A DNA stretch of 64,000 bases, taken from positions 2,530,001 through 2,594,000 of the forward strand of contig CM040750.1 in NCBI GenBank assembly GCA_022829145.1, written 5' to 3'. Below, in pieces: positions 1-11,720 of this stretch. The notes under the pieces are model-generated. The model made no database searches, had not been told where the DNA came from, and saw nothing but the letters and a program-made list of their open reading frames with translations. Each line of letters begins with the position of its first letter. The stretch's first letter is position 1. A program made the position numbers and the translations under genes. This DNA is from Albula goreensis (lineage: Eukaryota > Chordata > Actinopteri > Albuliformes > Albulidae).

Positions 1-1523
1 AAATAATGTAAAATTAAAAAAAGAAAATGGTGCTGGTGAACTGACAGATGGAAACACAGGTTTCTCTCGAAATTCTGTTCTTTCTGTTAACATGTAACAA
101 CAGAATTTTATGTCATGACTTGCAGAAACGTAGAAATGATCTGACTTGGATTTCCATCCATTACAGGTTTACAAATATATGTCGTTAGGGTCAGCTGCTA
201 AATGAACGCTGCTCAAAGACTGCTCGATGAGTGTAAAGAAATGGGTATGGGCATACACACTGTCATATGCCATGTTGCTGTTCACAGCATTATAGTTATT
301 CATTTGGTTTATGTCAGCCTTGCAAAATAATTACAATTCAAATGATGCCCCAGACAGACCAACTCTGTCCACAACAATTTTTCAGTGTAGCACCTCAGCA
401 GGCCCTGACTCATTCTTTAAATGCAGAGCACTGCTTCCCATCTGCCAAAGCCCACTGACCACATCAGTGCTGCTGTGCTATGAAACTAAGCCATCTGATT
501 GATTTTCTCAGTCAAAACTTTGTCCTCTCTGTTAGCTAATACATGAATAAAAAAGTCACAACTAAAATACTGAATTGCAAGGAATGAAAATGCCATTAAA
601 TGCCATTGCAAACACTGTTTTTGAATACTTTGTTGTGTATTTAACATGAAATGCCTTAAGCATTAAAATGCCATCAGCCTTGGATTTCAGTCCTTAAAAA
701 ATTAGGTAGCTAGGAATAAGAAAAAGTGAAAAGTCCTTAAATAATGAGGTAGGCAGGCATAAGAAAAAGTGGCCTGCTAATTGCAGACTGCCTTAGTTAC
801 ATATCTTAAAATCTAAATTTTAGCAGTGTTGCTAAAATTACTCAAGTCATATATAGTCAGACATTGATATCAAAATTAAGTATCCTTCAATGGCACTGGT
901 TTCTTTTTCCATAAGAATTCCAAGCAACAGAAGTGATAAATAACTCGCCAGCTACACAATTCTGAATGTTCAAAAACTCACATAAATTCAGACGCTGCAG
1001 CAGTCTTGAAATCCAAGCAATGAAAAATAACATAAAAATGTTTTGTAAAAACATCCCATTGTGTCGTTTTCATTGAAAACATATGCTGCATGAAATACAC
1101 TTGTATTACCAACACACAGTTGTAATTAGAAGTACTGCTACAGTGCACCACAGCCATTTTCTCTGTGGGGTGTCAGTGTACAACCCATGCTAGTAAGGGC
1201 TCAGTCATTACACACCCCAGAGTCTAATTCCCATACCCCTGGGATCCACTGTCGTCTGCACATTGCAGTTTTAAGATGGAAACGAAAGCGTGCACTTTTT
1301 AGCTGGTCGGCTTCTGGTCTGTGGTCTTCTTGTAAGGCCAAAAATGTTCAGCACAGCTAGCTGAGAAAATCCTCTGCTTGCTGCTGAAGGCATTCATGTC
1401 CAAGGGGCATAAAACAGAGTCGACAGTTCTGTTCAGCTTTGCCATTCAACCCATACACAGCACATACGCTGTACGCTAAACCAAAAACTGTCAGTAATTC
1501 TGCCTGATTATGCATTTTTTTCC
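1..1523. other. Unique AT-rich noncoding DNA
   Basis: No exon, RNA gene or recognisable repeat is seen. Short frames of about 60 codons overlap on alternative frames without coding character. A short near-duplication occurs around 690-770, where 'gaataagaaaaagtg' and 'gcataagaaaaagtg' both follow a 'taggtag'-like stretch; this is a local imperfect tandem copy, not a gene. Confidence 0.6.
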
Positions 1524-2012
1524 TGTCATTTTTGGTTTCAGTTTTGGTTGTTTGCTTTCGTGTGTTTATTTTCTTTTCTGTTTTCCTGTCCATGTGCATT
1601 TGTTTTCATTGCCCTTGTGTTTGCCCCACCTTCTGTCTTGTTACCAGTTAGCCCTGTTGTTCACCTGTGTCTCCTTTGCTTGTTAGTCTGTGTATTTAAA
1701 TCCTGCTCATGCCTCTTCTCTTTGCAAGTTTGTCTCAGTGGTTTCCCTTGTGTATGCTACGAGCCTTTTTCCTGTCTGCTTTGCCTGCCTTTTGTGACTT
1801 TTGCCTGTGCCATGTTTTTTGGTACTTGATTCTGATTTGGCCTGTTTGCCATGTCTACCCGGATCTTTGACTGTGCCTGCCCGTTTTTTACCTTTTCCGA
1901 TCCTTTGCCTGACTCTTGACTCTGATTTTCGGATTGTGTTTTGGCTGCTTAATAAACTTTGGTTTATTATTCATTCCCATCTGCATCGGAGTCTCTCTCT
2001 TGAGTTCTGACA
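1524..2012 (+). mobile_element. Probable solo LTR of a gypsy-type retrotransposon (fossil)
   Basis: The segment opens with TGTCA and closes with TGACA, a 5 bp terminal inverted repeat of LTR type. It is rich in T, TG and CCTG words and carries a TATA-like 'tatttaaatc' near 1693. A polyadenylation signal AATAAA lies near 1950, about 60 bp before the 3' end. This layout and wording match teleost gypsy-type LTRs that I recognise. No internal gag-pol sequence or second LTR flanks it, so it appears to be a solo LTR left by recombination. I see no clear target-site duplication, which suggests an old copy. The frames inside it are compositional, not genes. Confidence 0.65.
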
Positions 2013-3126
2013 AAAACAATTATATGTCCAAAATATTAACTTGCATATTTCTTAGAACACATTTATGTTATGTTTCCTTTTGCTTAAAGTATTACATAAA
2101 TATAGGGGGTATACAAAGAAATGGAGACAGCCGATGAAAAGGGCTTGTATAATATAAAAACTACACCACAATTAAAAAGGAGTCTGCATGTATTTCATAT
2201 TAATATTGATACCAATTTCTGATATGTTTCATTTGGTTATATGTTCTAGCACTGCAAAGTGTATGCAATAATTTCAGTTGTAATTGGGTCACAGGATGCA
2301 TAATTAGTTCTCTGGTAACTTTTGAAGCTGTTGTTTTGTGGTTTTTAGCAACTATCCTGTAAAGTGCTGATCCATTCATGATTGTGAACTTGCGCTTGTG
2401 ATCACTGTTCCTCTTTCCTGTTTTTTTCCTTGTTTGATATTCTGTCATGATTTTCAGTATCGTTCCCCTTGACTCATGAAATAATTTAGCTGTTTCTGTG
2501 ACTAACTCATTTGAAATTCAGGCACTAAATATTTGACCTGTTTAAATATCTTATATTGGCTCAGAAACTCACATATCAGAGTGGTTTAAAATATTGATTA
2601 TACCATTTTAAATCAAATGTATCACATGTGGTTACTTCAAAATAAATAATTTTCATTTGCAGCCATGAAATATGAAGCCATTTTACAAGGCCAGTTGCAC
2701 CCTCCACTGTCCTCTCATGTTTTGCCCCTTATTCCAAGATGATAATGGTACCATACACACTGCTAAAGAAATTGTGTTTGCTAAAGAGTTGTTTCATGAA
2801 CACCCGCTATGGTTTTCACAAGCTCCAAATCTTACCATTGGACCCTCATGAAGAGACCTGGAGTGCAGAGTGTGAAGTTTGTTCATCCCTCAAAGCACCA
2901 TCATCTTTCCTTCACCTCCTTCACCTCTCCAAAAACTGTAAGCTGTCTTTCTTGAAGAAGGGTCCAATAACCCACAACACACAGTTCACAACTTTTTATT
3001 AAAGTATTCCAAGAAGCTGTTCTGGAGGCTAAATATGTAATTATACTTGGGGTGTGAATGCTTGGTTTTTCAGCAATACAAATCTTGATACATGGATACA
3101 ATACAGTGATGGTATTGGTTTGTTTA
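2013..3126. other. Unique noncoding DNA between LTR and fish repeat
   Basis: AT-rich sequence with no recognisable gene or repeat. The frames at 2200-2448 (minus) and 2739-3002 (plus) have no family resemblance, no splice context and mixed composition. Confidence 0.55.
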
Positions 3127-3296
3127 TTACATTACATTATCATTATTTAGCTGATGCATTTCTTCCAAAGTGACTTACAGTTAATTATGCTAGCCAAGGG
3201 CCAGTCCCCCCTGGGAGCAATGAGGGTTAAGGGCCTTGCTCAAGGGCCCAAAGCAATGGTGTTCTTGCTGTGGTTGGACTGGGGCTTTAACCACTA
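3127..3296 (+). repeat. Dispersed teleost repeat, truncated
   Basis: The stretch begins with 'ttacattacatta', continues with 'atttagctgatgc' and 'agtgacttacag', and later has 'gttaagggccttgctcaagg' followed by 'ttaaccacta'. These are the diagnostic words, in the expected order, of a very abundant interspersed repeat of many fish genomes. Compared with the consensus that I remember, the stretch between the 'caagggccc' and 'ttaaccacta' words is shortened and diverged. I recognise the family but am not certain of its class. Confidence 0.75.
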
Positions 3297-3439
3297 ATAT
3301 TTATTGTGGCATTGTGGTATTTATTGTTTATTGTGGAATGATATTATTCAAAATATTACAATATATCACAATAATACAGTAGCTAATTTAGCCAAATATG
3401 TGACAAATAAGACAGCAAATAAAAAGAGATAAATATGTG

Positions 3440-5655
3440 GCAAACTCAGAAAAGGCAAAAGGGAATGTTGCTGCGGTGCAATGCTGTAAGAAACGCTCTT
3501 CCCGCTCAGGGCAGTCACTATTGCAGGGCCCGCTAGCCTGCCCCTAGGAAGGTGGAGGCCGCTCAAAGCCTGAAAGCTTTACCTCATTACAAGGTGCCAC
3601 AGATAGTGCCGATGTGTCAGATGAGGCTCAGCTATCCGAGGTGCAGATGTCAGAAACAGGAACACCCTTGAGCAGTAATGGTGTTAACAATCCAGTGTGA
3701 ACGCTCTGCTGGGAAAGCTGTTTGCCCACAACCCTCTCAACGTAGCAGATGAAAAGATGATCAGACTTCTGAGCTTGATGCATCTGCCTGGCCTAGATGT
3801 CCAAAGCTCTGACTGGGCACAGGATGCTGATAGAAGCCCCCATCGCACTCACACTTACAGAGAGTCTGAAAATTGCAACTCTCTGGCTCAGTGTTAGTAC
3901 TCACACAGCAAAGTTTGAATATGAGCAAGTGCATCTCTTACACTTCAGTAGAGGAGGCCCTAGTAAGAGCAAGTGGAGCCACTGCGGCATCTACCACAGT
4001 GCTTCTGAGAGGAAAAGTGGCAGCAGACTGAGCCAGGAGCATCTTAGCCAGTATGGTGCTATCAGGAAAAGATGACAGCCCATCAATGTGAATCTGTCTG
4101 CAGTCACCAGAGTCAGGGGAAGCTGAGGACAGGCATACAGCATCATCATCAGATAATAATGAGTAAGAGTATCCAGGCCCAAACGTATTGGGAGTCCAAC
4201 AGTGAAAACTTTCTCCTTAAAGGCAGTCTGGGTCTGTCTGTGCTCTCCCAAACTGAACCTAGAGCTGGAGAATCATGTGAGAATGCGAATGCCAGTCTCC
4301 ATTCTGTGGATCATCCCACAACAGCATGTCTGCTGCTGTCTCCAGGGTCCCTGGGATGTGTGGCACAGTCATGTGGATCTGTTCAAAGAATATGAGTTAC
4401 CATGTCATCTCGTATGGGCAACAGAACTTCAAGCCCCCAAGGTGGATGACATATGCTGACACAGGATTTCCTTGACTCTTTAATGAGGAGATGTGCCTGT
4501 GGCATCTCCGGAATGCCGAATGAGTCTGTGGTCTTTCCAAAGTTACCTCTTGAGAAGCTGATGGACTGCTCTTCATCCTGTACTCTCTGGATGTATTTGA
4601 ACAAGGTTCCGGTTTTGCAGACAGCTTGTTCATGTGAGAACCAGGTCTGTTCACTTGCTGAGGGCATGCGGCACCAATGTCACACCAAGGTAGTAAACCC
4701 AAGGTACTTCCTGTCAGTTTGGTGAACAGGAACTAAAAAGTATGCATCTTTTAAAACTAGAATTTTGAACCAGAGACTCTTGGAGATTAGTACACCATTG
4801 GTGGGAGTGCTCTTTCCCATTTCCCTGGTTTCTACTATGCTGTCTGATGGGTGGGTTTGGTAGAAAGAGGGAAAACTTGAGGTACCACATTAGGTGGGAA
4901 TCAGTACTGTAGGTATCAGCTTTGCCATCTGCTGCAGGGTCAAGGTAGCCCCGAGGTGGCATCTGGGGAGAGCTGGAGTCCCATGAAGGCCTTTGGGACT
5001 AGTGGCTGCAGCTTAGACTGAGACAGCCAAAGGTGATGGTATGAGGGCACAAACAGAGACACGCCTTAATCATACAGACACAGCTTAGCTCACACAGACT
5101 GAGTAGCCTGGACACTTCCATTGTCTCATCAGCAAGGTCCTGACCTCCACCTAGAAGGGTAGAGATTACACGGGCCACATGCTAACCAGCATGCTTGAAT
5201 TTTGGAGTAAGTAATCCTGGAATAAATATTCCACCCTAACAGCATCAGCCATAACTGGATAACTTCTGATCCCAGAGGGCTCTGTCTCAGCTATGAAGGT
5301 CCATGCCCTTGCTTCTCTACTGGGCCAGAAAGGCTCCTACATCTTGGTCCAATATTCACAGAATTCTACCACAAACTGGGTACAGATGGAGATGAGCAGA
5401 TTTTCAGATGCCATCTTTGTGACCTTGGGATCAAGGAAGGCAGCTACCTTAGCCAGCAGATAACTGTGTTGTGTCTGTCACTACTCTGAAAGAGTACTGC
5501 TAATGTTTGATGGCATGTGGACTATGTGCACTTGAGGTGCTGTTGGAGGTCCAAATAACTGACTCCTACTTCCAGGGTATGTCCCACTGGAGAGACAGAA
5601 AGCCACCCTCCTCCTCACGCATGGTGCACACTGCCTCATACAAGCTAACCCCTTG
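3440..5655 (-). mobile_element. Degraded DIRS-like retroelement segment (fossil)
   Basis: This stretch is less AT-rich than its surroundings and full of short frames on both strands, as expected for decayed coding DNA. On the minus strand near 4710-4810 the translation contains the block WFKILVLKDAYF followed by a basic/aromatic stretch ending in KYLGF. This is the reverse-transcriptase motif typical of DIRS-order elements, where LKDAYFHI/V is usual. The rest reads as scattered fragments with many breaks, so the element is ancient and dead. Neither terminal repeats nor a clear tyrosine recombinase were recognised, and the ends are set by composition only. A different RT-bearing order remains possible. 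Confidence 0.45.
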
Positions 5656-5971
5656 TCATTAAAGGTAGGTCAAATCATTGTCTCTGCATTGTTTAGTGGA
5701 ACACCTAAATCAGTCCAAAATTCAGTTGGCTTGTTACTGAGGAAGAAATTATTTCTGAAACTGAAGTTCAGTATAAAACAAGTGGGCATGATTGAGTTTG
5801 TTAAGACAGAATGGACCTTGGCTAATTATTGCAGCAGATTTTAAAATTTAGGGCAGGGAAGCCATTTCATTTCAATGCCTTTTCATATGCATAAGACCTT
5901 GCCCAACAGCCAATATGGATTCCAAAACACAAAGGCTATATTCTTTCATTTGGTTTCATGCTTCCTCACAG
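5656..5971. other. Unique noncoding DNA
   Basis: AT-rich sequence between the retroelement remnant and the tetranucleotide repeat; nothing recognisable is seen. Confidence 0.5.
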
Positions 5972-5980
5972 GCACACACA

Positions 5981-6020
<40 letters not shown>

Positions 6021-6028
6021 CGTACGCA
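5972..6028. repeat. (CACG)n microsatellite
   Basis: A short CA run passes into about eleven CACG/ACGC units with one 'cgtacgc' interruption near the right end. CpG is rare elsewhere in the flanks, so this run keeps an unusually high local CpG count. Confidence 0.95.
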
Positions 6029-6559
6029 CAAACAAGGTACATTGAAAATTACATACATCTGACTCTACTTTTTGTAGTTTTGTAGTTAAGAGTTCAAAAC
6101 TGAAGGTTGAATCAAAAACCAGTGTTCCTACTATATGAACAAAATTGTTTTTTTTGTTTTGCTTGAGTTGTTTTTGAAAGTACCTCAAAAATACAAATGT
6201 GTTTACCTGTTTTCAAGCAAATATTAAAATGTAAATGGAATGACTTCTGTATTTGTGCTGTCTGCCACTGCTGCTGATGAAAATAGAGTCCCGTTGAGTT
6301 AATATGTAAAAGCACTTTCCTCACAGGTTTCAATAAATCTACCCAAACGCAGAGAGCCTGGATGTCATTTCAGATTTGTGGCACAAAATTGCTCAGGCTT
6401 AAATCATGAATTCTCTACATTCCCACAATGCACCGTTGCTAAAGAAAAGTAGTGATGTCTGCCTGGAAGGATATTCTGTGACCAAAACAGTCACCACAAT
6501 ATTAAAAGCATTAATGCACGGTCACACTCAGTTCTCTGCATAACTCATAAAAAGCCAAG
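6029..6559. other. Unique noncoding DNA
   Basis: AT-rich, with no gene, RNA gene or repeat recognised. Confidence 0.5.
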
Positions 6560-7310
6560 GAATTCATTAAAGTGGGATCATTCACGGATGTAAACTTTAG
6601 CTCAGTGTCAATGCAATTTGCATATCAGAATATTAATCAAGACACGCACAGCCCTCTCCCTTTAATAACATTGCATATACTTTTACAGATATAAGAGCTT
6701 TTTTTGAATATGAAGTAAGGGAACGTCACCCAGTGTATTGATCATTTGAAAAACGTTGAAGCAATTCTGCTCCTCTCCATGAAGACTACATGCTTTCTTT
6801 CCATTTACCAATCGGAGCACTGTGGACAGAGAGGTTAAAATGATGAGTGTGTTAAGCCATAGATCCTTTTGCAGTCACTAGAAGTGGCCCTTAAAGCCTT
6901 ATTCTTAGAACCTGTGAGGTCACTAAATGGTCCCTTAATTCTTGTAATGACTCCAGTAAAAATAAAAGAAGTGACCACATTCAGGGCCCTGCCAGCTAAG
7001 TGACCCATCCATAACCTGCATGTATTTTTCAGCTGCATGAGAATTCCCCGTCAGCATTCTGACTGCATGCAGGCTTTCACCATCAGCACTTGTTATGAGC
7101 CGGCAGACATCAGAGGGATTCTCCTCATTGCGTTCGGGAGAAGACAGCCAAGCCTCTCGGAGAGCAAGCATGTGTTCTCTGTCCTCTGCATGCGCCACAC
7201 GTTGAGAGCACTGCCTGAATGCTCTGTAATATCAATAATTGATGCTCTTGAGGAGTAGTAATTAAATTAGTTAATTATGCCGGTAAAATTACATGTAATT
7301 ATGTGACTGG
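6560..7310. promoter_or_regulatory. Candidate conserved noncoding element (POU/homeodomain motifs)
   Basis: The stretch has an octamer-type site ATTTGCAT at 6616-6623 followed by ATTAATCA. Near its right end 'ttagttaattatgc' and 'atgtaattatg' are close together. Composition is balanced and it contains no repeats. This is the style of teleost developmental enhancers, but the call rests on motifs and texture only; no alignment was available. Confidence 0.28.
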
Positions 7311-7944
7311 AGGGTATGTTTAGTAAATTAGTCTCATCCATGCTCGCACTGTATAATGGTGCCAAATTTTCTTCCTTGATGATGAGGTAATTTCGATACC
7401 TCTTTCTGGAATTAATGAATCGTTTACAGGCAGAGATTCACTGATCAGTGTTGCATGTTTGTTTGTTTGTTTTTTTCTGCATCCTGCACATACCTTAAGA
7501 AATACTATAAATGTAGGAACTTAAAAAAAGCACATAATTGTAAAAGGTCAATACTAAATCTTTGTATGATTGTGTCTTCACTGATTCATGAGAATCAAAA
7601 ACTTTTTTTTCGAAAGTACTCACTTGCTAAAGAAATCATTTCTGTAATAAAAATACAGGTAACAATGTTACATATGGAACATTTTAATAAACGGATACAA
7701 TTCTTTTCTGCTCTTATGGGTCATATTAAACATTTCAGTCCAGTGACTCAATCAGCTTTGCCAAACTTATCCTCCAGCATAACCCTATTTTAGAACTACT
7801 GAAAATATGTTACTACTCTAAGATGATGCAAATGAGAGAAATACTACAATGATAGTATAGCATATACATCATAAAACAAAATTATACTCCCAAAGTCAAT
7901 ATGTAAACCACAAAACCTGAATGACAAGGGTAGTTCAGTACAAT
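7311..7944. other. Unique noncoding DNA
   Basis: Includes a short (GTTT)n-like run near 7457. A frame of 112 codons at 7455-7793 is AT-rich and has no recognisable domain. Confidence 0.5.
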
Positions 7945-8270
7945 ACATTTTCAGGTAACATGGATTTTTTAGGGGGGGTTTATTATTGCTAAATCGTGGG
8001 TAATAGAGACATTGGTATTTGAATTTCATGGCCATGCCTGACCATCACTGTGGTATGAGGACCCCCCCTTCGAGTTGCAGAAAAAAAGGAAGTTGGGAGA
8101 AGGAATTGGGTTAGAATGATCTGAGGAGGAAAGGAGAGGGTGAAAGGTGGAGAATAGAGGTGGAGATGGGGAGGAGGAGGGAACCCGGAAACAGAGAGCA
8201 AGATGGGAAGCGAGGTGTGTGCCATTTATATACCTGTATAAACCCAGTTCAAGATGGGGGCGGTGTAACC
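7945..8270 (-). repeat. Unclassified interspersed repeat, copy A
   Basis: Its reverse complement matches 27678-28375 at high similarity. Shared words include 'gtttatacaggtatataaat', 'ctctgtttccgggttccctc', 'accacagtgatggtcaggca' and 'ttagcaataataaa'. A TATA-like box (tatataaat) and an AATAAA-type signal near the 3' end are compatible with an old solo LTR or another retroposed sequence, but I cannot assign a family. Copy A lies in the opposite orientation to copy B, about 19.7 kb away, and lacks the SINE found in B. Confidence 0.85.
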
Positions 8271-9239
8271 AGTTGAGAAACTGGTTGTCTGAAAATATTT
8301 CTCCAGAACTTTTGTTTTATCAAACTCCAATAATAGTATTGACATTTCAATGGTAATACTTGTTGTTATTTTAAAAGAATGCATTTGACTTTTCAAACCA
8401 CTTTTATAAATTATTAGGGTACCTTAAAATAATTACACTGGGAATAGTGGAACCACTAAAGTAAGCCAGAAGCAAATATTCAAGATGACAATTTTCAAGA
8501 GTGGAAATGTCGAGTGAAGTGTAAAAAGTTGCAGCCTCGGGTGTCATATGATGGATGCCTCATCCCATGCCCGGCCATTTTGGCTCCATCGAGGTGCAGT
8601 CACATCATAATGAGAGTGCAGAATGCCAAACCTTGCTCTGCACTGCCTCAGAGACTGCAATGGCAACAAATTAGGAACATGAATGGTACTGAAAGCAAAA
8701 AAAGACAATATTGTGTAGTGAATTTGCATGTCTGCTTTCTGTGAGTCTTTTGAGCCTTTTGATTAATGATCATTTTCATTGCCTTCTCTTGAATTTCCTA
8801 AGAAGATCTCATGAATCCAAAGCTTTTCCATGCCATAGTCTGTGGACCAGGTTATGGGTTTCTCATCACCGTTTATCCTTTGGCTATTTTTACTCAATGC
8901 ATAGAGGTGTGATTACTGTCAGACTGCATTCTAAATTGCAAGTGTGCTGTACAATTGGGGAATTCAAATGGCTGTCAGAAATAAGATCTAGCTTCATTAC
9001 ATGTAGCAATGCCCCATGACAACAGGAGTGCACATATTGTACACCATATTCAACTGGTCTTAAATATAGTTTATGTATTTTCTTCAGTTTAAGTGTAGTT
9101 ATTAACACCAAAGAACATTATTTTTGTAATTTAAAATAGACTAAAATGCACCACAAAAGGCATCCCATACAAATGTAATGTTAAAACTTAAAAAAATTCA
9201 ACATCATGAAAGACTGATGGCAAATCACACAATGAATCA
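8271..9239. other. Unique noncoding DNA
   Basis: Moderately AT-rich; no gene, RNA gene or repeat recognised. Confidence 0.5.
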
Positions 9240-9570
9240 CTTACTGATTTGATTAATCGCCGCATAGTGTAGAGTTAGTCACGGCATTTTTGCCACCAGC
9301 CTAAACCTCAATGGCCACAGCCCAGCTGCTGGTGGAATGAAAAATCAGGCAACCAATGGTGCAGCAGTGTGATATTGGTATTTACGCCTGGTTTTCATTT
9401 GTTCATCGCTGCTTCAGGTTTGTGGCCCGTTTCTTTCTAATTTGGATCAGAGTCAGGAAAAGAGCTAAGGAGATTAGCAGTAAGTCTAGTCACATTGTGT
9501 CACCATATTTTCTCACACAATCTCATCAACAAGCAGTTGTGTTTCTGACTCACAGAAAAAAGGGATAATG
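9240..9570. promoter_or_regulatory. Candidate conserved noncoding element
   Basis: Balanced, repeat-free sequence starting with 'gattaatcgccgc', with CAGCTG E-box sites and 'ggaaccaatgg'-like CCAAT words nearby (actual context 'aaccaatggtgcagcag'). The 70-codon frame within it has no family resemblance. The call is based on texture and motifs only. Confidence 0.22.
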
Positions 9571-9989
9571 TCCTTATAGGGATGAGGGCACACAAAACAC
9601 ATGGGCTTTTAAAAGACAGTGTTTTCTCTACTTAACGAGATTAAATGTGTTGCCAAATACCATTCAGCAATAATTGCCTTTGGATCACACAAGGAGCAAC
9701 AGTGAATGGTGCCGCACAGTTCACAGACTGTTGTGTGTAAAAATGCCTATTGATGGGAGATGTTTGTTCACATTAGTTATGTGCTGTATTTAATTGACCT
9801 TACTACTTTTTCATTATTTCAGTTTACCCTATTTTGCCTACCTGCAATGAGTACTTCGTGAGAAGTGTGTCAAACACCCCACCCCATCTCACCCCGCTTC
9901 ACCCTCCCACCTGCAACAAAACCTAAGTTTAAGAGCAGAGTATCATTTGGACTCTCTGCATGCTAATGTTCTGGAGTTAGTGTTGTAAT
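9571..9989. other. Unique noncoding DNA
   Basis: AT-rich, then a short C-rich run (ccaccccatctcaccccgc) near 9879-9900. Nothing else is recognised. Confidence 0.5.
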
Positions 9990-10600
9990 ATTGACAAAAT
10001 GTCTTGTCCACTTGCTAGGCCCCTCTGCCAATGAGAATGAAGCTGAGCTACGCCTCTGGGACTTCCGGGATTTAACTTCCCCTCCGGCTGAAACCCATTA
10101 ATTTGTGTTGGTAAAGAATCGCGAAGTGCTGCGTTCTCTCCTGAGATGGCTGAGGAAGTTAATTGCATTACTCCACTTGTTACCGATTCATACACAAACA
10201 CACTCTTTACCTCTGGGAGAGAGACTCTTTTTGATTTATTTAGCGAGATGTCGCTTCCTGAGACGCAAGAGTTTCACGGAATCAAAAAGGCGCACATTTG
10301 AGGGTAAATTTGATGTGACTGTGGAGTTGTCAGGGAGACGTACATGCGGCCTGACAGCAGAGTGACTGGATGACTGAACAATGGAGAAAGAACTGAGTGT
10401 GAAATCACACGTGCGTTCTGATCTAAACATTCTGATGTTCATTTTCCGGGTCTGAGACGTGGCCGCTTTCATTTGGTGAGACATCCGTGGGTGAGGGGTT
10501 GGTGAGGGTTCTGAGACACTGCTGCGTATTCCCAAAACCCTTCCATTTCTCCGAGGAAAGAACAAGGGAAGAGAGAGAGAGGAAGGACGGAATCACATCG
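9990..10600. promoter_or_regulatory. Candidate conserved noncoding element
   Basis: This stretch has more CpG than its neighbours (aatcgcgaag, agcgagatgtcgc, ggagacgtacatgcggc), a reverse CCAAT word (gccaatgag) and 'gttaattgcatta'. Overlapping open frames on both strands (86 and 109 codons) reflect fewer AT-rich stops rather than coding sequence. Evidence is compositional only. Confidence 0.27.
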
Positions 10601-11079
10601 GGATACATTGGCTGTGTTGTTTTTCATCACAAATGGATCAAAAGCTCATTATTAAATTATCATAAAGCGGATTTTCATTTGGTGAAAACTCAAAATAACA
10701 TTATGTCACTAGATATTTGTTTTGCGATTTTAGCGCTAATGTAAGCAAACAACAATTTTTTGGTTCAGTTATTCTAATAGAATGGTAATGCGGTCTCGTT
10801 TCTAGACTATATATAGTTTCTGGTTGGTTTATAAAACTGTTTAGCCTTAAATAGCCATATAGTCTAAACAGACGCATATAGGTTACACCAACCCTGAACG
10901 CATCAACGATGTTAAATAATGTAGTTAATTATTTATTTTGCCCCGCGGTTGTAATCTACTAATAAAAAATACCATATGGCATATATGGACATAGGTATGT
11001 ACGCAATTCATCTCATTTTATTACCTTATTCCACAATTCAGTGGATCAGATTAGTTTTGTGTGCGTTCGCCTTCATCGT
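10601..11079. other. AT-rich unique noncoding DNA
   Basis: No feature recognised. A short TATA-rich motif (actatatatagtt) near 10806 has no promoter context. Confidence 0.5.
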
Positions 11080-11720
11080 CACTTTATGAAGACCTCCCTT
11101 CACAAACGATGGCAAACATTATAATAATCGCTTTAATTAGATCTTCCAATCCTCTCGTGAGCCGCCCTTACGGGGCACCATTCTGCATGCCAGCTCGGCT
11201 AAAAAATCCCTCTCTTGTCTAATAGAGTTAGCCATGGGTGACTTTAGAACTGGCGAAATTCTATTAAAGAGACAGCGAGGCAGGGGCTCTGTGAAGACGC
11301 AGTCAATTTTCCCCTGCATGCGACTCAAGTGCTTTTGTGAGTCCGCAGCCACATGGCTGATTGACTGGGCCGCTTGGATGATATTTGCACGACCGTATCC
11401 ATCGCGGAGCGTCCCCGACGTGTGACGACCGGTGAGCCGCAGATCTTGCGGCCAGGGCCCAGAAGAGGGGGTTGGGGGGTTGAAGGGGAGAGGGAGGGTG
11501 AGTGTGCTGGCGGTTTGACAGCTCATCCATTTGTCAGAGATAACTCCAAGAGATGTACATCACAGACTGATAGGCTTGAAGCCTGTCATATATTTACCGA
11601 CGGCGATAATGTGTGTACAACGGGGCCGCGTGGAGGGTTGACGGAGACAGGGATGTTACGGCAGATGAGGGGAGACATCACTCTTGGTAAAAAATTGAGC
11701 CTGCCGGACAAAGACAGGCG
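11080..11720. promoter_or_regulatory. Candidate conserved, CpG-enriched noncoding element
   Basis: From about 11140 to 11450 CpG is clearly denser than in the flanks, for example in 'cgaccgtatccatcgcggag' and 'ccccgacgtgtgacgaccgg'. The sequence also has 'gctttaattagatc', a TAATTA homeodomain-type site, and a G-rich run at 11464-11500. Four overlapping frames on both strands (63-129 codons) are open but share no conserved domain, which fits GC-rich noncoding DNA. Confidence 0.33.

Noticed and set aside
8147-8260. Shared peptide (ENRGGDGEEEG) in copies A and B as a conserved protein
   Set aside because: It is the translation of a shared purine-rich repeat; both copies belong to an interspersed element and have no conserved frame beyond it.
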